The position numbers and the translations under genes are program-made. DNA of 64,000 bases from Novosphingobium kunmingense (GTDB lineage Bacteria > Pseudomonadota > Alphaproteobacteria > Sphingomonadales > Sphingomonadaceae). This document shows positions 42,736-51,452 of this stretch, one piece after another (within the stretch, counting starts at the first letter, position 1; each line of letters starts with the position of its first letter). The DNA lies in NCBI RefSeq assembly GCF_002813245.1, contig NZ_PHUF01000004.1, positions 374,001 to 438,000 on the forward strand, read 5' to 3'. The notes beneath the pieces are model-generated. The model did no database searches. It saw only the letters and a list, made by a program, of their open reading frames with translations, and had not been told where the DNA came from.

Positions 42736-43931
42736 TTGCTGCTCCAGCCCGGTGCGGGCGCAAAGGGTTGGCGCGATTCGGGAATGAGCGTGCGGATCTT
42801 CTTCGCAAAACTGCGCAGACAGACCTCGCTTGTCGCAATCGGTCCGGTGCCATAGCTGCGGCTGGCCATGCCCTGCTGGACGCGGGTGATCAACCAGGTA
42901 TCCTCGGCATTGACGACGCGGTTGATCCGCCAGTTGGCATAGCGGACCAGCTTCATCTCCCGCTTCTTGCCGTTCGGCGTGAACGAATCGGGAAGGCAAT
43001 AGGCCACCTCGCGCAGCAGGCAGGTTGTCGGGCCGGTCGGCAGCCATTGCATGAAGTCGATCTGATCGGCGTAGATGTCGAAGGCCATGTTGGGCCAGAG
43101 CTTGTAATAGAGCCAACGGCCGTGCGCCTCGGCAGGCAAGTGATCCAGGCGCGGCAGGCGGGCGGAATAGAAGCGTTCCCAGAAGGACTGGCGGCCTGTG
43201 GTCTGGATATCGCCATAGAGCCGATCGGCCCAGCCGTGCGCCTGGCTTCGATAACTGGCGCCAACCAGCCGGGTCAGGCCGGCATGCGCTACCGGGATGT
43301 GGAGGTTATCGGAATAGTTGTCGCCCACGGTCTTCCAGTTGACTGCACGCGGGCGCAGGCGAACCGAACCCATGGGCTGCATCTCGGCAAAACGGTAGGG
43401 TGCCACCTCGTCCTCGAACGGGGCCATCATCTCGGCCACCGTCGGATAGCCGGCATCCTTCAGCCTGACGAAGACGAAGCCGTGCCACAGTTCGATGGCA
43501 ACAGGGGTCAACCCGCTGTCCTCCAGCCGCAGGGCCGGATAGTCGCCCCTCATCGGCACGCCGGTGAGGCGTCCGTCGGTTTCGTAGGTCCACGCATGAT
43601 AGGGGCAGACCAGCTTGCGCGCGCAGCCGGCCGGCCCTTCGACCAGCCGCATGGCGCGGTGCCGGCAGACGTTGGTGAAGGCGCGCACCGCGCCGTCTTC
43701 CCCGCGAATCACGATCACGCTTTCGCCGCAAAAGTCGATCGTGCGGTAGGCGCCGGGCTGCGCCAGTTCGCTGATGTGGCAGACGATCTGCCAGCTGGGC
43801 CGGAAGATTCGCTCCTGTTCCAGTGCATGGAATTCCGCGTCGGAATAGGTCCATCCCGGCAGGCTCACGTCGGCATCGGGATCGGGAAGGTCCTGCGCCA
43901 GCAAGGACAAGGCACGCTTGACGGGGCTCAT
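42732..43931 (-). CDS. Rieske-type aromatic-ring-hydroxylating oxygenase, alpha subunit
   Basis: About 399 residues. The Rieske cluster motif CRHRAM...CPYHAW lies in the N-terminal third; the mononuclear iron site DNYSDNLHIPVAH (facial two His, Asp later) in the catalytic domain. The group resembles choline- or phenylpropionate-type oxygenases. No beta subunit, ferredoxin or reductase lies nearby; those must come from elsewhere. I use ATG 43931 (MSPVKRAL); an in-frame TTG at 43991 is less likely. It is coupled to the FAD oxidoreductase. Confidence 0.9.
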   Translation of the reverse strand: MSPVKRALSLLAQDLPDPDADVSLPGWTYSDAEFHALEQERIFRPSWQIVCHISELAQPGAYRTIDFCGESVIVIRGEDGAVRAFTNVCRHRAMRLVEGPAGCARKLVCPYHAWTYETDGRLTGVPMRGDYPALRLEDSGLTPVAIELWHGFVFVRLKDAGYPTVAEMMAPFEDEVAPYRFAEMQPMGSVRLRPRAVNWKTVGDNYSDNLHIPVAHAGLTRLVGASYRSQAHGWADRLYGDIQTTGRQSFWERFYSARLPRLDHLPAEAHGRWLYYKLWPNMAFDIYADQIDFMQWLPTGPTTCLLREVAYCLPDSFTPNGKKREMKLVRYANWRINRVVNAEDTWLITRVQQGMASRSYGTGPIATSEVCLRSFAKKIRTLIPESRQPFAPAPGWSSK

Positions 43932-44135
43932 GCAGGTTTGCGCGATCCGCGCATCAATCGTCGCCAGCCGCGATGCCGTAGCGGCAAGCAATCAAAGCCA
44001 TTTCGGCAATCGGATGCATTTTGACCTCGCTTCCCGCCCCGCCACGCTACCTGGCCGATTTTTCAGCCTTATCGAAGCGTTTACCTCTGCCGGATAATTG
44101 GCAACGGTAACAAATCAGGGGCGCAAGTGTAAGAG

Positions 44136-46511
44136 ATGGTTAGCAGGCAGGCCGTGCTTCGCACCGCGGTGGCGCCCGAATTGCGCGACTGGGCCGATAA
44201 CCGGCTCATCAGCGCGCACATTCGAATCGTCAAACCGATGGTGGCGGGAACCGTGCTCAACGCGGTGGTGGTCTGCGCGGCGCTGATCGGGCGGATACCC
44301 TGGCTCGATATCGCCATGTTCGTCGGCTTCACCTTCGGCGCGGCCTGGCACCGGGTCTGGCTGGCCGACGGGATCGCCCGTGGTCGCCGCCAGAAGCGCC
44401 CGCAGAAGATTGCGCTCGCCTTCCGTCTCAACAGCCTGTGGATGGGCCTGACCTTCGGCATCCTGCTGGCGCTCTGGTTTCCTGGCATGCCGGCGGACGT
44501 GCAGCTTCTGCTTGCGGTCTGCGCCACGACGCAGATCGCGTCGGCCGCCTATACCGTGCGCACGCTGCCCAAGTCGGCGACCATCTACGTCGCCTGCCAG
44601 GCGATAGGCCTCGCCATCGGGCTGGCACGGATCGGCACGGCGACCGCGCTCTGCGCCATTGTCGTGCTGATGCTGGCCAGCGCGTTGCTGGTCCGCATGG
44701 CCTTTACCGCGCGCGACCTGTTCGTCACCCGCATCCTGTCGGACCGCGATCTCGCCGCCAGCGCCCGCACGGTAAAGCTTCTGCTCAACGAGTACGAGGA
44801 AAGCGGATCGGACATGCTGTTCGAACTCGACCGCGATCACCGTCTGGCTGGCGTCTCCCGCCGTCTGTCGTCGGCTCTCGGCCTTTCGACCGGAGAGCTT
44901 GAAGGCAGAACGCTGACCGATCTGCTGGCGCCGTCCGACGAACGCGACAGCCTTGCGCGGGCCATTGCCGAGCGCAAGCGGGTGAGCAACCTGATCGTTT
45001 CGTGCGAGGGCGCCGATGGCCACACTCTGTGGTGGTCGGTCACCGGCCGCCCGTGCTTCCCTGTGGATGGGGAGCGCACCACCTTCCGCGGCGTGATTAC
45101 CGACGTCACGTCGCAACGCATCGCCGAAAGCCGGGCCCAGCGCATGGCCAGCTTCGACACCCTCACCGGGCTGCCAAACCGCGTCAGTTTCGACCGCGTG
45201 CTCGAACAGGTGCTGGATGGCCGCGAAGCGAGCGACCGGGTCGCGCTCCTGCTGGTCGACATCGACCACTTCAAGCATGTCAACGACGTTCACGGTCACC
45301 CGGTTGGCGACGCCCTGCTGCGCATCCAGGCCGAAGCCATGGCCGGCTGCGTCGAGGACAGCGGGCTTGGTGGCACGACGCCGATCGTCGCCCGGCTCGC
45401 CAGCGACGAGTTCGCGATCCTCGTCACCGGCCACGACGCCTGCGATCATGCCATCCGCCTGTCCGAACTGCTCATCGACGTGCTGGCCCAGCCGGTGGTC
45501 ATCGACGGCCGGGACCTCGCCGTCTCGGTTTCGGTCGGCATCGCCCTTGCCCCGTTCCACACCGACCAGAAGGACCAGCTGCAGTCTTACGCCGGCATCA
45601 GCCTGCAAGCCGCCAAGCAGGGTGGCCGCAGCATGTGGGAGATGTTCGAGCCCGGCATGGACGCGGTCCTGCACGAACGTCACGCGCTGGCGCTCGACCT
45701 GCGCCATGCGGTTGCGCGCGGCGAACTGCGGCTGTTCATCCAGCCGCTGGTCGATGTCGCGAGCGAGGCCAAGACCGGCTACGAGGCGCTGCTGCGCTGG
45801 CAGCACCCGACCCGCGGCCTTGTCGCTCCCGATCAATTCATCCCGATCGCCGAGGAGACCGGCCTGATCGTCCCTATCGGCGAATGGGTGATCCGCTCCG
45901 CCTTCGCCGAAGCAGCCACCTGGGAGGGCGGCGAGACGATCGCCATCAACCTGTCGGCGGTCCAGGTGGGCCATGCCAACCTTTTGCCGGTGATCGTCAA
46001 CGCGCTGGCCGAGACCGGACTCGACCCTGCCCGCGTCGAGTTCGAGATCACCGAAAGCGTGCTGCTCGACAATTCGGAAACGAACATCGAAGTGCTCAAC
46101 CGGCTGCACACCCTGGGCGTTAAGATCGCGCTCGACGATTTCGGCACCGGCTATGCCTCGCTGACCTATCTGCTGACCTTCCCGTTCGACAAGATCAAGA
46201 TCGACCGCCGCTTCATCTCGGACCTCGCCACGCGCGAGGAATCGCAGGCCATCGTCGGCGCGGTCATCGCGCTCGCCAACCAGCTCGGCATGTGCACGCT
46301 GGCCGAAGGCGTCGAGGAACAGGACCAGCTCGACACGCTGCGTCGCCACGGCTGCCGGATGGTCCAGGGCTGGCTGTTCGGCAAGGCGCTGCCATCCGAG
46401 GAATATCACCCGCGCCGCGAAATCGCGCTGGCTCCACCCCCGGCGGCAAGACTTCCCCGCGCCCGCAAGACCCGCGCTTCGCAGACGTATTCACGCCGCG
46501 CCCGGGCCTGA
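44136..46511 (+). CDS. membrane sensor with degenerate GGDEF and intact EAL domains
   Basis: 791 residues: an N-terminal part with several membrane helices (about 35-190), a PAS-like segment (about 215-330), a GGDEF domain and an EAL domain. The signature of the first reads ASDEF (422-426), so diguanylate cyclase activity is doubtful. The second has YEALLRW (E550, A551, L552), INLSAVQ, EITES, DDFGTGYASL, KIDRRF and AEGVEEQ, all needed for cyclic-di-GMP phosphodiesterase activity. The likely role is c-di-GMP breakdown in response to a membrane or PAS signal. Confidence 0.92.
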   Translation: MVSRQAVLRTAVAPELRDWADNRLISAHIRIVKPMVAGTVLNAVVVCAALIGRIPWLDIAMFVGFTFGAAWHRVWLADGIARGRRQKRPQKIALAFRLNSLWMGLTFGILLALWFPGMPADVQLLLAVCATTQIASAAYTVRTLPKSATIYVACQAIGLAIGLARIGTATALCAIVVLMLASALLVRMAFTARDLFVTRILSDRDLAASARTVKLLLNEYEESGSDMLFELDRDHRLAGVSRRLSSALGLSTGELEGRTLTDLLAPSDERDSLARAIAERKRVSNLIVSCEGADGHTLWWSVTGRPCFPVDGERTTFRGVITDVTSQRIAESRAQRMASFDTLTGLPNRVSFDRVLEQVLDGREASDRVALLLVDIDHFKHVNDVHGHPVGDALLRIQAEAMAGCVEDSGLGGTTPIVARLASDEFAILVTGHDACDHAIRLSELLIDVLAQPVVIDGRDLAVSVSVGIALAPFHTDQKDQLQSYAGISLQAAKQGGRSMWEMFEPGMDAVLHERHALALDLRHAVARGELRLFIQPLVDVASEAKTGYEALLRWQHPTRGLVAPDQFIPIAEETGLIVPIGEWVIRSAFAEAATWEGGETIAINLSAVQVGHANLLPVIVNALAETGLDPARVEFEITESVLLDNSETNIEVLNRLHTLGVKIALDDFGTGYASLTYLLTFPFDKIKIDRRFISDLATREESQAIVGAVIALANQLGMCTLAEGVEEQDQLDTLRRHGCRMVQGWLFGKALPSEEYHPRREIALAPPPAARLPRARKTRASQTYSRRARA

Positions 46512-46620
46512 TCGGGCCTCTGAATTGGTTTGCGCTGCACTGGCGCAGGCGTCCCGGCACTGCTAGCTGGCGATGGTGCGATGCGGCATGATCGCTGCTC
46601 GTGCCCCGGGAGAATCGACG

Positions 46621-48060
46621 ATGACCTTTACAGCGGACCGCTTGCTGCTGTTCGGCGCAACCGGCGACCTGGCGCAGCGCATGCTGCTGCCTTCGCTGTG
46701 TGCGCTACACGACGACAAGCTGATCGCGCCCGAACTGCGCATCATCGGCACCGCCCGCTCCGATTACGACGATGACAGTTATCGCGCCTTTGCGCGAGCG
46801 GCGCTGGAGAAGCATCTCCCCGATTTCCGCAAGCCGGCCATCGACAGCTTCCTGCCGCGCCTGACCTACCAGTCTCTCGACGCGAACGAGGCGGACCATT
46901 TCAAGGACCTCTCGGACGAGATCGGCACGATCGAAAAGGGCCTGGCGATCTTCCTGTCGACCGCCCCCAGCCTGTTCGAACCGACCATTGCCGGGCTGAC
47001 TCATGCGGGGCTTACGGGAAGCATGGTGCGCATCGGCCTCGAAAAGCCGCTGGGCGACAGCCTGGCTTCCAGCCGCGAGATCAATGATGCGGTCTCGGCC
47101 GCCTTCCCGGAAGAGCGGATTTTCCGCATCGACCACTATCTCGGCAAGGAAACGGTCCAGAACCTCCTGGCGCTGCGCTTCGCCAACATCCTGTTCGAGC
47201 CCCTGTGGAATGCGGCGCACATCGACCACGTTCAGATCACCATCGCCGAAACGGTCGGCCTGGAAAGCCGGGTCAGCTACTACGACGGCGCCGGGGCGTT
47301 GCGCGACATGGTCCAGAACCACATGCTCCAGTTGCTCGCGCTGGTGGCGATGGAGCCGCCCTCCAACTTCGACGCCACCGCCATCCGCGACGAAAAGGTC
47401 AAGGTTCTGCGCGCGCTGCGTCCCGTCGCGCCGAACGAAAGCGTCACCGGCCAGTACCGCAAGGGCGCGATCGAAGGACAGCCGGTGCCTGGATACGACG
47501 ACGAACTGGGCAAGGATTCCGACACCGAGACCTTCGTTGCCCTGAAGGCACACGTCGACAACTGGCGCTGGCAGGGCGTGCCCTTCTACCTGCGCACCGG
47601 CAAGCGCCTGCCCGAACGCAAGACCGAAATCGTCGTCAACTTCCGCTGCATTCCCCATTCGATCTTTGCCTCGCGCGGGGCCAAGGCCCAGCCCAACGCG
47701 CTGGTCATCGGGATCCAGCCCGAAGAAAACGTCCAGCTTCAACTGATGGCCAAGGTGCCGGGACTGGACCGCGAAGGCATCCGCCTGCGCGCGGTTCCGC
47801 TCAACATCACGATGCCCGACGCCTTTGCCGGACCGACCAAGCGCATCGCCTACGAACGGCTGCTGCTCGACCTGATCGAGGGCGACCAGACCCTGTTCGT
47901 CCGCCGCGACGAGGTCGAGGCGCAGTGGACCTGGATCGACGAGGTGCGCAGCACCTGGGCCGAACACGGCCATACGCCCAAGGCCTATTCGGCGGGCAAC
48001 TGGGGGCCGAGCGCCGCCATCGCGCTGGCCGAACGCGACGGGGTGACTTGGCATGAGTAA
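46621..48060 (+). CDS. zwf: glucose-6-phosphate 1-dehydrogenase
   Basis: 479 residues. NADP-binding [15 protein letters not shown] (12-26) and the active-site [13 protein letters not shown] with catalytic His and Lys. It oxidises glucose-6-phosphate to the lactone, first step of the Entner-Doudoroff route here. GGGAGA precedes ATG 46621. The first gene of the zwf-edd-glk-eda operon; it overlaps edd by eight bases. No lactonase gene is in the operon. Confidence 0.97.
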   Translation: MTFTADRLLLFGATGDLAQRMLLPSLCALHDDKLIAPELRIIGTARSDYDDDSYRAFARAALEKHLPDFRKPAIDSFLPRLTYQSLDANEADHFKDLSDEIGTIEKGLAIFLSTAPSLFEPTIAGLTHAGLTGSMVRIGLEKPLGDSLASSREINDAVSAAFPEERIFRIDHYLGKETVQNLLALRFANILFEPLWNAAHIDHVQITIAETVGLESRVSYYDGAGALRDMVQNHMLQLLALVAMEPPSNFDATAIRDEKVKVLRALRPVAPNESVTGQYRKGAIEGQPVPGYDDELGKDSDTETFVALKAHVDNWRWQGVPFYLRTGKRLPERKTEIVVNFRCIPHSIFASRGAKAQPNALVIGIQPEENVQLQLMAKVPGLDREGIRLRAVPLNITMPDAFAGPTKRIAYERLLLDLIEGDQTLFVRRDEVEAQWTWIDEVRSTWAEHGHTPKAYSAGNWGPSAAIALAERDGVTWHE

Positions 48061-49867
48061 GCTTCATCCCACGGTCGAGCGCGTCACCCAGCGCATCATC
48101 GACAAGTCGAAAGCCAGCCGCCGCCGCTACCTCGACCTGATGGACCGCGAGGCCGAGCGCTTTCCGGGGCGCGGCGCGCTGTCGTGTTCGAACCTGGCCC
48201 ACGGCTTTGCCGCATCGGAGGGCGACAAGCCGGCGATCGCCAGCGGCCGCGGGCCGAACCTGGCCATCGTCACCGCCTACAACGACATGTTGTCGGCGCA
48301 TCAGCCCTATGCCCGCTATCCCGAGGCGATGAAGCTTTATGCCCGCGAAGTTGGCGCCACGGCACAGGTCGCGGGCGGCGTGCCGGCCATGTGCGACGGT
48401 GTCACCCAGGGCCAGGACGGCATGGAACTGTCGCTGTTCAGCCGCGATACCATTGCGCTTGGCACGGCCATCGCGATGAGCCACGCCATGTTCGACGGCA
48501 TGGCCCTGCTCGGCATCTGCGACAAGATCGTGCCGGGCCTGGTCATCGGCGCACTGCGCTTTGGCCACCTGCCGGCGATCTTCGTGCCCTCGGGGCCAAT
48601 GCCCACGGGCCTTGGCAACCGCGAGAAGCAGAAGGTCCGCCAGCTCTACGCCGAGGGCAAGGCTACGCGCGACGACCTGCTGGCCAGCGAAAGCGCCAGC
48701 TATCACTCGGCGGGCACCTGCACCTTCTACGGAACGGCCAATTCCAACCAGATGATGATGGAGATGATGGGGCTGCACATTCCCGGCGCCTCGTTCATTC
48801 CGCCGGGCACTCCGCTGCGATCGGCACTCACACGCGCCGCCGTGCACCGCCTGGCGCAAATCGGCCGCGACGGCGGGGACTTTCGCCCGATGGCCCGCGT
48901 GGTCGATGAAAAGGCCATCGTCAACGCCGTGGTCGGCCTGCTCGCCACTGGCGGATCGACCAATCACGCAATCCACATTCCGGCCATGGCGCGCGCCGCC
49001 GGGGTGCTGCTCGACTGGCAGGACATCGACGAGCTTTCCGCCGTCGTGCCGTTGATCGCGCGGGTCTATCCCAACGGCGCGGGCGACGTGAACCACTTCC
49101 ACGCCGCCGGCGGCATGGGCTTCGTCGTCAAGGAACTGCTGGGGGCAGGACTCGCCCATGCCGATGTGCTGACAGTGGCCACGGGCGGCATGGCCGCCTA
49201 TGCCGAAGAACCGCACCTCGATGGCGAAGCGCTGGCATGGAAGCCGGCGCCCGAGACGAGCGGCGACGATGCGATGCTCCGCCCGGTTTCAGCGGCCTTC
49301 CTGCCCGATGGCGGCATGCGGCTGGTCCAGGGCAATCTCGGCCGCGGCACCTTCAAGACCAGCGCGGTCGATTCCAGCCGCTGGACGATCGAGGCGCCGT
49401 GCCGCGTGTTCGAGACACAGGAAGCCGTCCAGGCCGCGTTCAAGGCCGGCGAACTCGACCGCGACGTGATCGTCGTCGTCCGCTTCCAGGGGCCGCGCGC
49501 CAACGGCATGCCCGAACTGCACAAGCTGACCCCGCCGCTCGGCGTCCTGCAGGACCGAGGGCACAAGGTCGCGCTCGTTACCGATGGGCGAATGAGCGGC
49601 GCTTCGGGCAAGGTTCCCGCTGCGATCCACGTGACGCCCGAAGCGCTGGCCGGCGGCCCGCTTGCCCGGCTGCGCGATGGCGATGTCATCAAGCTGTGCG
49701 GCCATGACGGTCTACTGGCGGTCAAGGCCGATCTAGCCGGGCGCGAACCCGCTCAAGCGCCAGCCGAACAGATGGGCATGGGCCGCGAACTGTTTGCCAT
49801 GCTGCGCCGCCATGCCGACGGCGCCGAACTGGGGGGATCGGCCATGCTTGCGGAGGCAGGACTGTGA
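48053..49867 (+). CDS. edd: phosphogluconate dehydratase
   Basis: 604 residues of the IlvD/Edd family. [26 protein letters not shown] and [16 protein letters not shown] contain iron-sulfur cluster and Mg-binding residues. It converts 6-phosphogluconate to KDPG, the key Entner-Doudoroff step. It overlaps zwf by eight bases and glk by four (GTGA). Confidence 0.97.
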   Translation: MSKLHPTVERVTQRIIDKSKASRRRYLDLMDREAERFPGRGALSCSNLAHGFAASEGDKPAIASGRGPNLAIVTAYNDMLSAHQPYARYPEAMKLYAREVGATAQVAGGVPAMCDGVTQGQDGMELSLFSRDTIALGTAIAMSHAMFDGMALLGICDKIVPGLVIGALRFGHLPAIFVPSGPMPTGLGNREKQKVRQLYAEGKATRDDLLASESASYHSAGTCTFYGTANSNQMMMEMMGLHIPGASFIPPGTPLRSALTRAAVHRLAQIGRDGGDFRPMARVVDEKAIVNAVVGLLATGGSTNHAIHIPAMARAAGVLLDWQDIDELSAVVPLIARVYPNGAGDVNHFHAAGGMGFVVKELLGAGLAHADVLTVATGGMAAYAEEPHLDGEALAWKPAPETSGDDAMLRPVSAAFLPDGGMRLVQGNLGRGTFKTSAVDSSRWTIEAPCRVFETQEAVQAAFKAGELDRDVIVVVRFQGPRANGMPELHKLTPPLGVLQDRGHKVALVTDGRMSGASGKVPAAIHVTPEALAGGPLARLRDGDVIKLCGHDGLLAVKADLAGREPAQAPAEQMGMGRELFAMLRRHADGAELGGSAMLAEAGL

Positions 49868-50841
49868 CGACCCGGCTGGTCACGGTCGACATCGGCGGCA
49901 CCCACGCCCGTTTCGCCATGGCCGAGATCGCCGACGACGGGACGATCCTGCTGGGCGACCCCGTCACGCTCCACACCAGCGATCACGCCAGCTTCCAGAC
50001 CGCCTGGGAACACTTCGCTGACATGCAGGGCGGCAAGGTGCCCGAATGCGTGGCAATCGCCATTGCCGGGCCGGTAGGCGGTGACATCATCCGCTTCACC
50101 AACAACCCGTGGATCATTCGCCCGGCGCTGATCCCGGAAAAGCTGGGCGCGGACCGCTACACGGTGATCAACGACTTCGGCGCGGTAGGCCATGCGGTCG
50201 CCCGCGCCGATGCCGATCATTTCCTCCACTTGGCAGGACCGGACGAGCCGCTACCGGCCGCCGGGACGATCTCCATCGTCGGACCCGGCACCGGCCTTGG
50301 CGTTGCCCACATCTGGCGCGACGGTGCAGGCGGTTACCGCGTCCAGGCGACCGAGGGCGGGCATATCGACTATGCGCCGCTCGATACGATCGAGGATGCG
50401 ATCCTCGCCCGACTTCGGCTGCGCTACCGCCGTGTCTCGGCCGAGCGGGTGGTCTCCGGCCCGGGCCTCGTCGACATCTACGAAGCCCTCGCCCAGATGG
50501 AAGGCCGCGCCATCCAGCCGATCGACGATCGCAGCCTGTGGCAGCTGGGCACCAGCGGCGAAGACAGCCTGGCCGCCGCCGCAGTCGATCGGTTCTGCCT
50601 CTCGCTCGGTTCCTTCGCGGGTGACATTGCGCTCGCCCAGGGCGCGGCCGGCGTCGCCATCGCCGGGGGCCTCGGCCTGCGGATCAAGGATACCCTGCTG
50701 CGTTCGGGCTTTGCCAACCGCTTCATAGCCAAGGGGCGTTTCGAGGCTCTTATGGCGGCCTTGCCGGTGCGCCTGATCACCCATCCGCAGCCGGGCTTGT
50801 TCGGCGCCGCGGCCGCCTTTGCCAAGGAGCACCTGTCGTGA
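49864..50841 (+). CDS. glk: glucokinase
   Basis: 325 residues of the bacterial-type glucokinase family. Phosphate-binding [28 protein letters not shown] around the catalytic Asp, and [12 protein letters not shown]. Phosphorylates glucose with ATP. GTG start overlapping the edd stop; the eda GTG overlaps its own stop. Confidence 0.95.
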   Translation: MTTRLVTVDIGGTHARFAMAEIADDGTILLGDPVTLHTSDHASFQTAWEHFADMQGGKVPECVAIAIAGPVGGDIIRFTNNPWIIRPALIPEKLGADRYTVINDFGAVGHAVARADADHFLHLAGPDEPLPAAGTISIVGPGTGLGVAHIWRDGAGGYRVQATEGGHIDYAPLDTIEDAILARLRLRYRRVSAERVVSGPGLVDIYEALAQMEGRAIQPIDDRSLWQLGTSGEDSLAAAAVDRFCLSLGSFAGDIALAQGAAGVAIAGGLGLRIKDTLLRSGFANRFIAKGRFEALMAALPVRLITHPQPGLFGAAAAFAKEHLS

Positions 50842-51452
50842 GCCCGATCGAAGCCATAATGCGCAAGGCGCCGGTCATACCCGTGCTGGTGATCGACGAG
50901 GTGGCTCATGCCCGCCCCATCGCGGAAGCCTTGGTGGCGGGCGGTCTGCCCGTGCTCGAAGTCACGCTGCGCACCGCCTCGGCGCTCGACGTGATCCGCG
51001 AGATGAAGCAGGTCGAAGGCGCGATCGTCGGCGCAGGTACCGTGCTGAACGAACACGCCCTCGCAGACGCACTGGGCGCGGGCTCGGAATTCATCGTCTC
51101 CCCCGGCCTGACCGACAGCCTGGCCAAGGCCGCGCTGGCCGCCAACGTGCCCTTTCTTCCCGGCACGGCGACATCGTCCGACATTATGCGCGGGCTGGAC
51201 CTGGGGATCGACCGGTTCAAGTTCTTCCCGGCCGAAGCCAACGGCGGGATCCCCGCCCTCAAGGCGATCGCTGCACCCTTCGGATCCGTCAAGTTCTGCC
51301 CGACCGGTGGAATCACCGCAGCTACGGCGCCCGACTGGCTCGCGCTCGACGCGGTGCTGTGTTGCGGAGGATCGTGGCTCGTTCCCAAGGGCCCTCCTGA
51401 CGTAGCTGCCATCGAGGCAGCGGCCCGCGCGGCGGCGGCGCTGGCGCAATGA
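50838..51452 (+). CDS. eda: 2-dehydro-3-deoxyphosphogluconate aldolase
   Basis: 204 residues, TIM-barrel class I aldolase. LEVTLRT holds the catalytic Glu, RFKFFPAEANGG holds the Schiff-base Lys. It splits KDPG to pyruvate and glyceraldehyde-3-phosphate. GTG start overlaps glk, and the stop overlaps the PEP-carboxylase-like gene (ATGA). Confidence 0.96.
   Translation: MSPIEAIMRKAPVIPVLVIDEVAHARPIAEALVAGGLPVLEVTLRTASALDVIREMKQVEGAIVGAGTVLNEHALADALGAGSEFIVSPGLTDSLAKAALAANVPFLPGTATSSDIMRGLDLGIDRFKFFPAEANGGIPALKAIAAPFGSVKFCPTGGITAATAPDWLALDAVLCCGGSWLVPKGPPDVAAIEAAARAAAALAQ

Noticed and set aside
44098-44286. Alternative short frame over the start of the GGDEF/EAL gene
   Set aside because: It has no homology and would disrupt the clear N-terminal membrane part of the long gene.
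44115-46409. A 764-codon open frame antisense to the GGDEF/EAL gene
   Set aside because: No domain, while the plus strand encodes complete GGDEF/EAL motifs.
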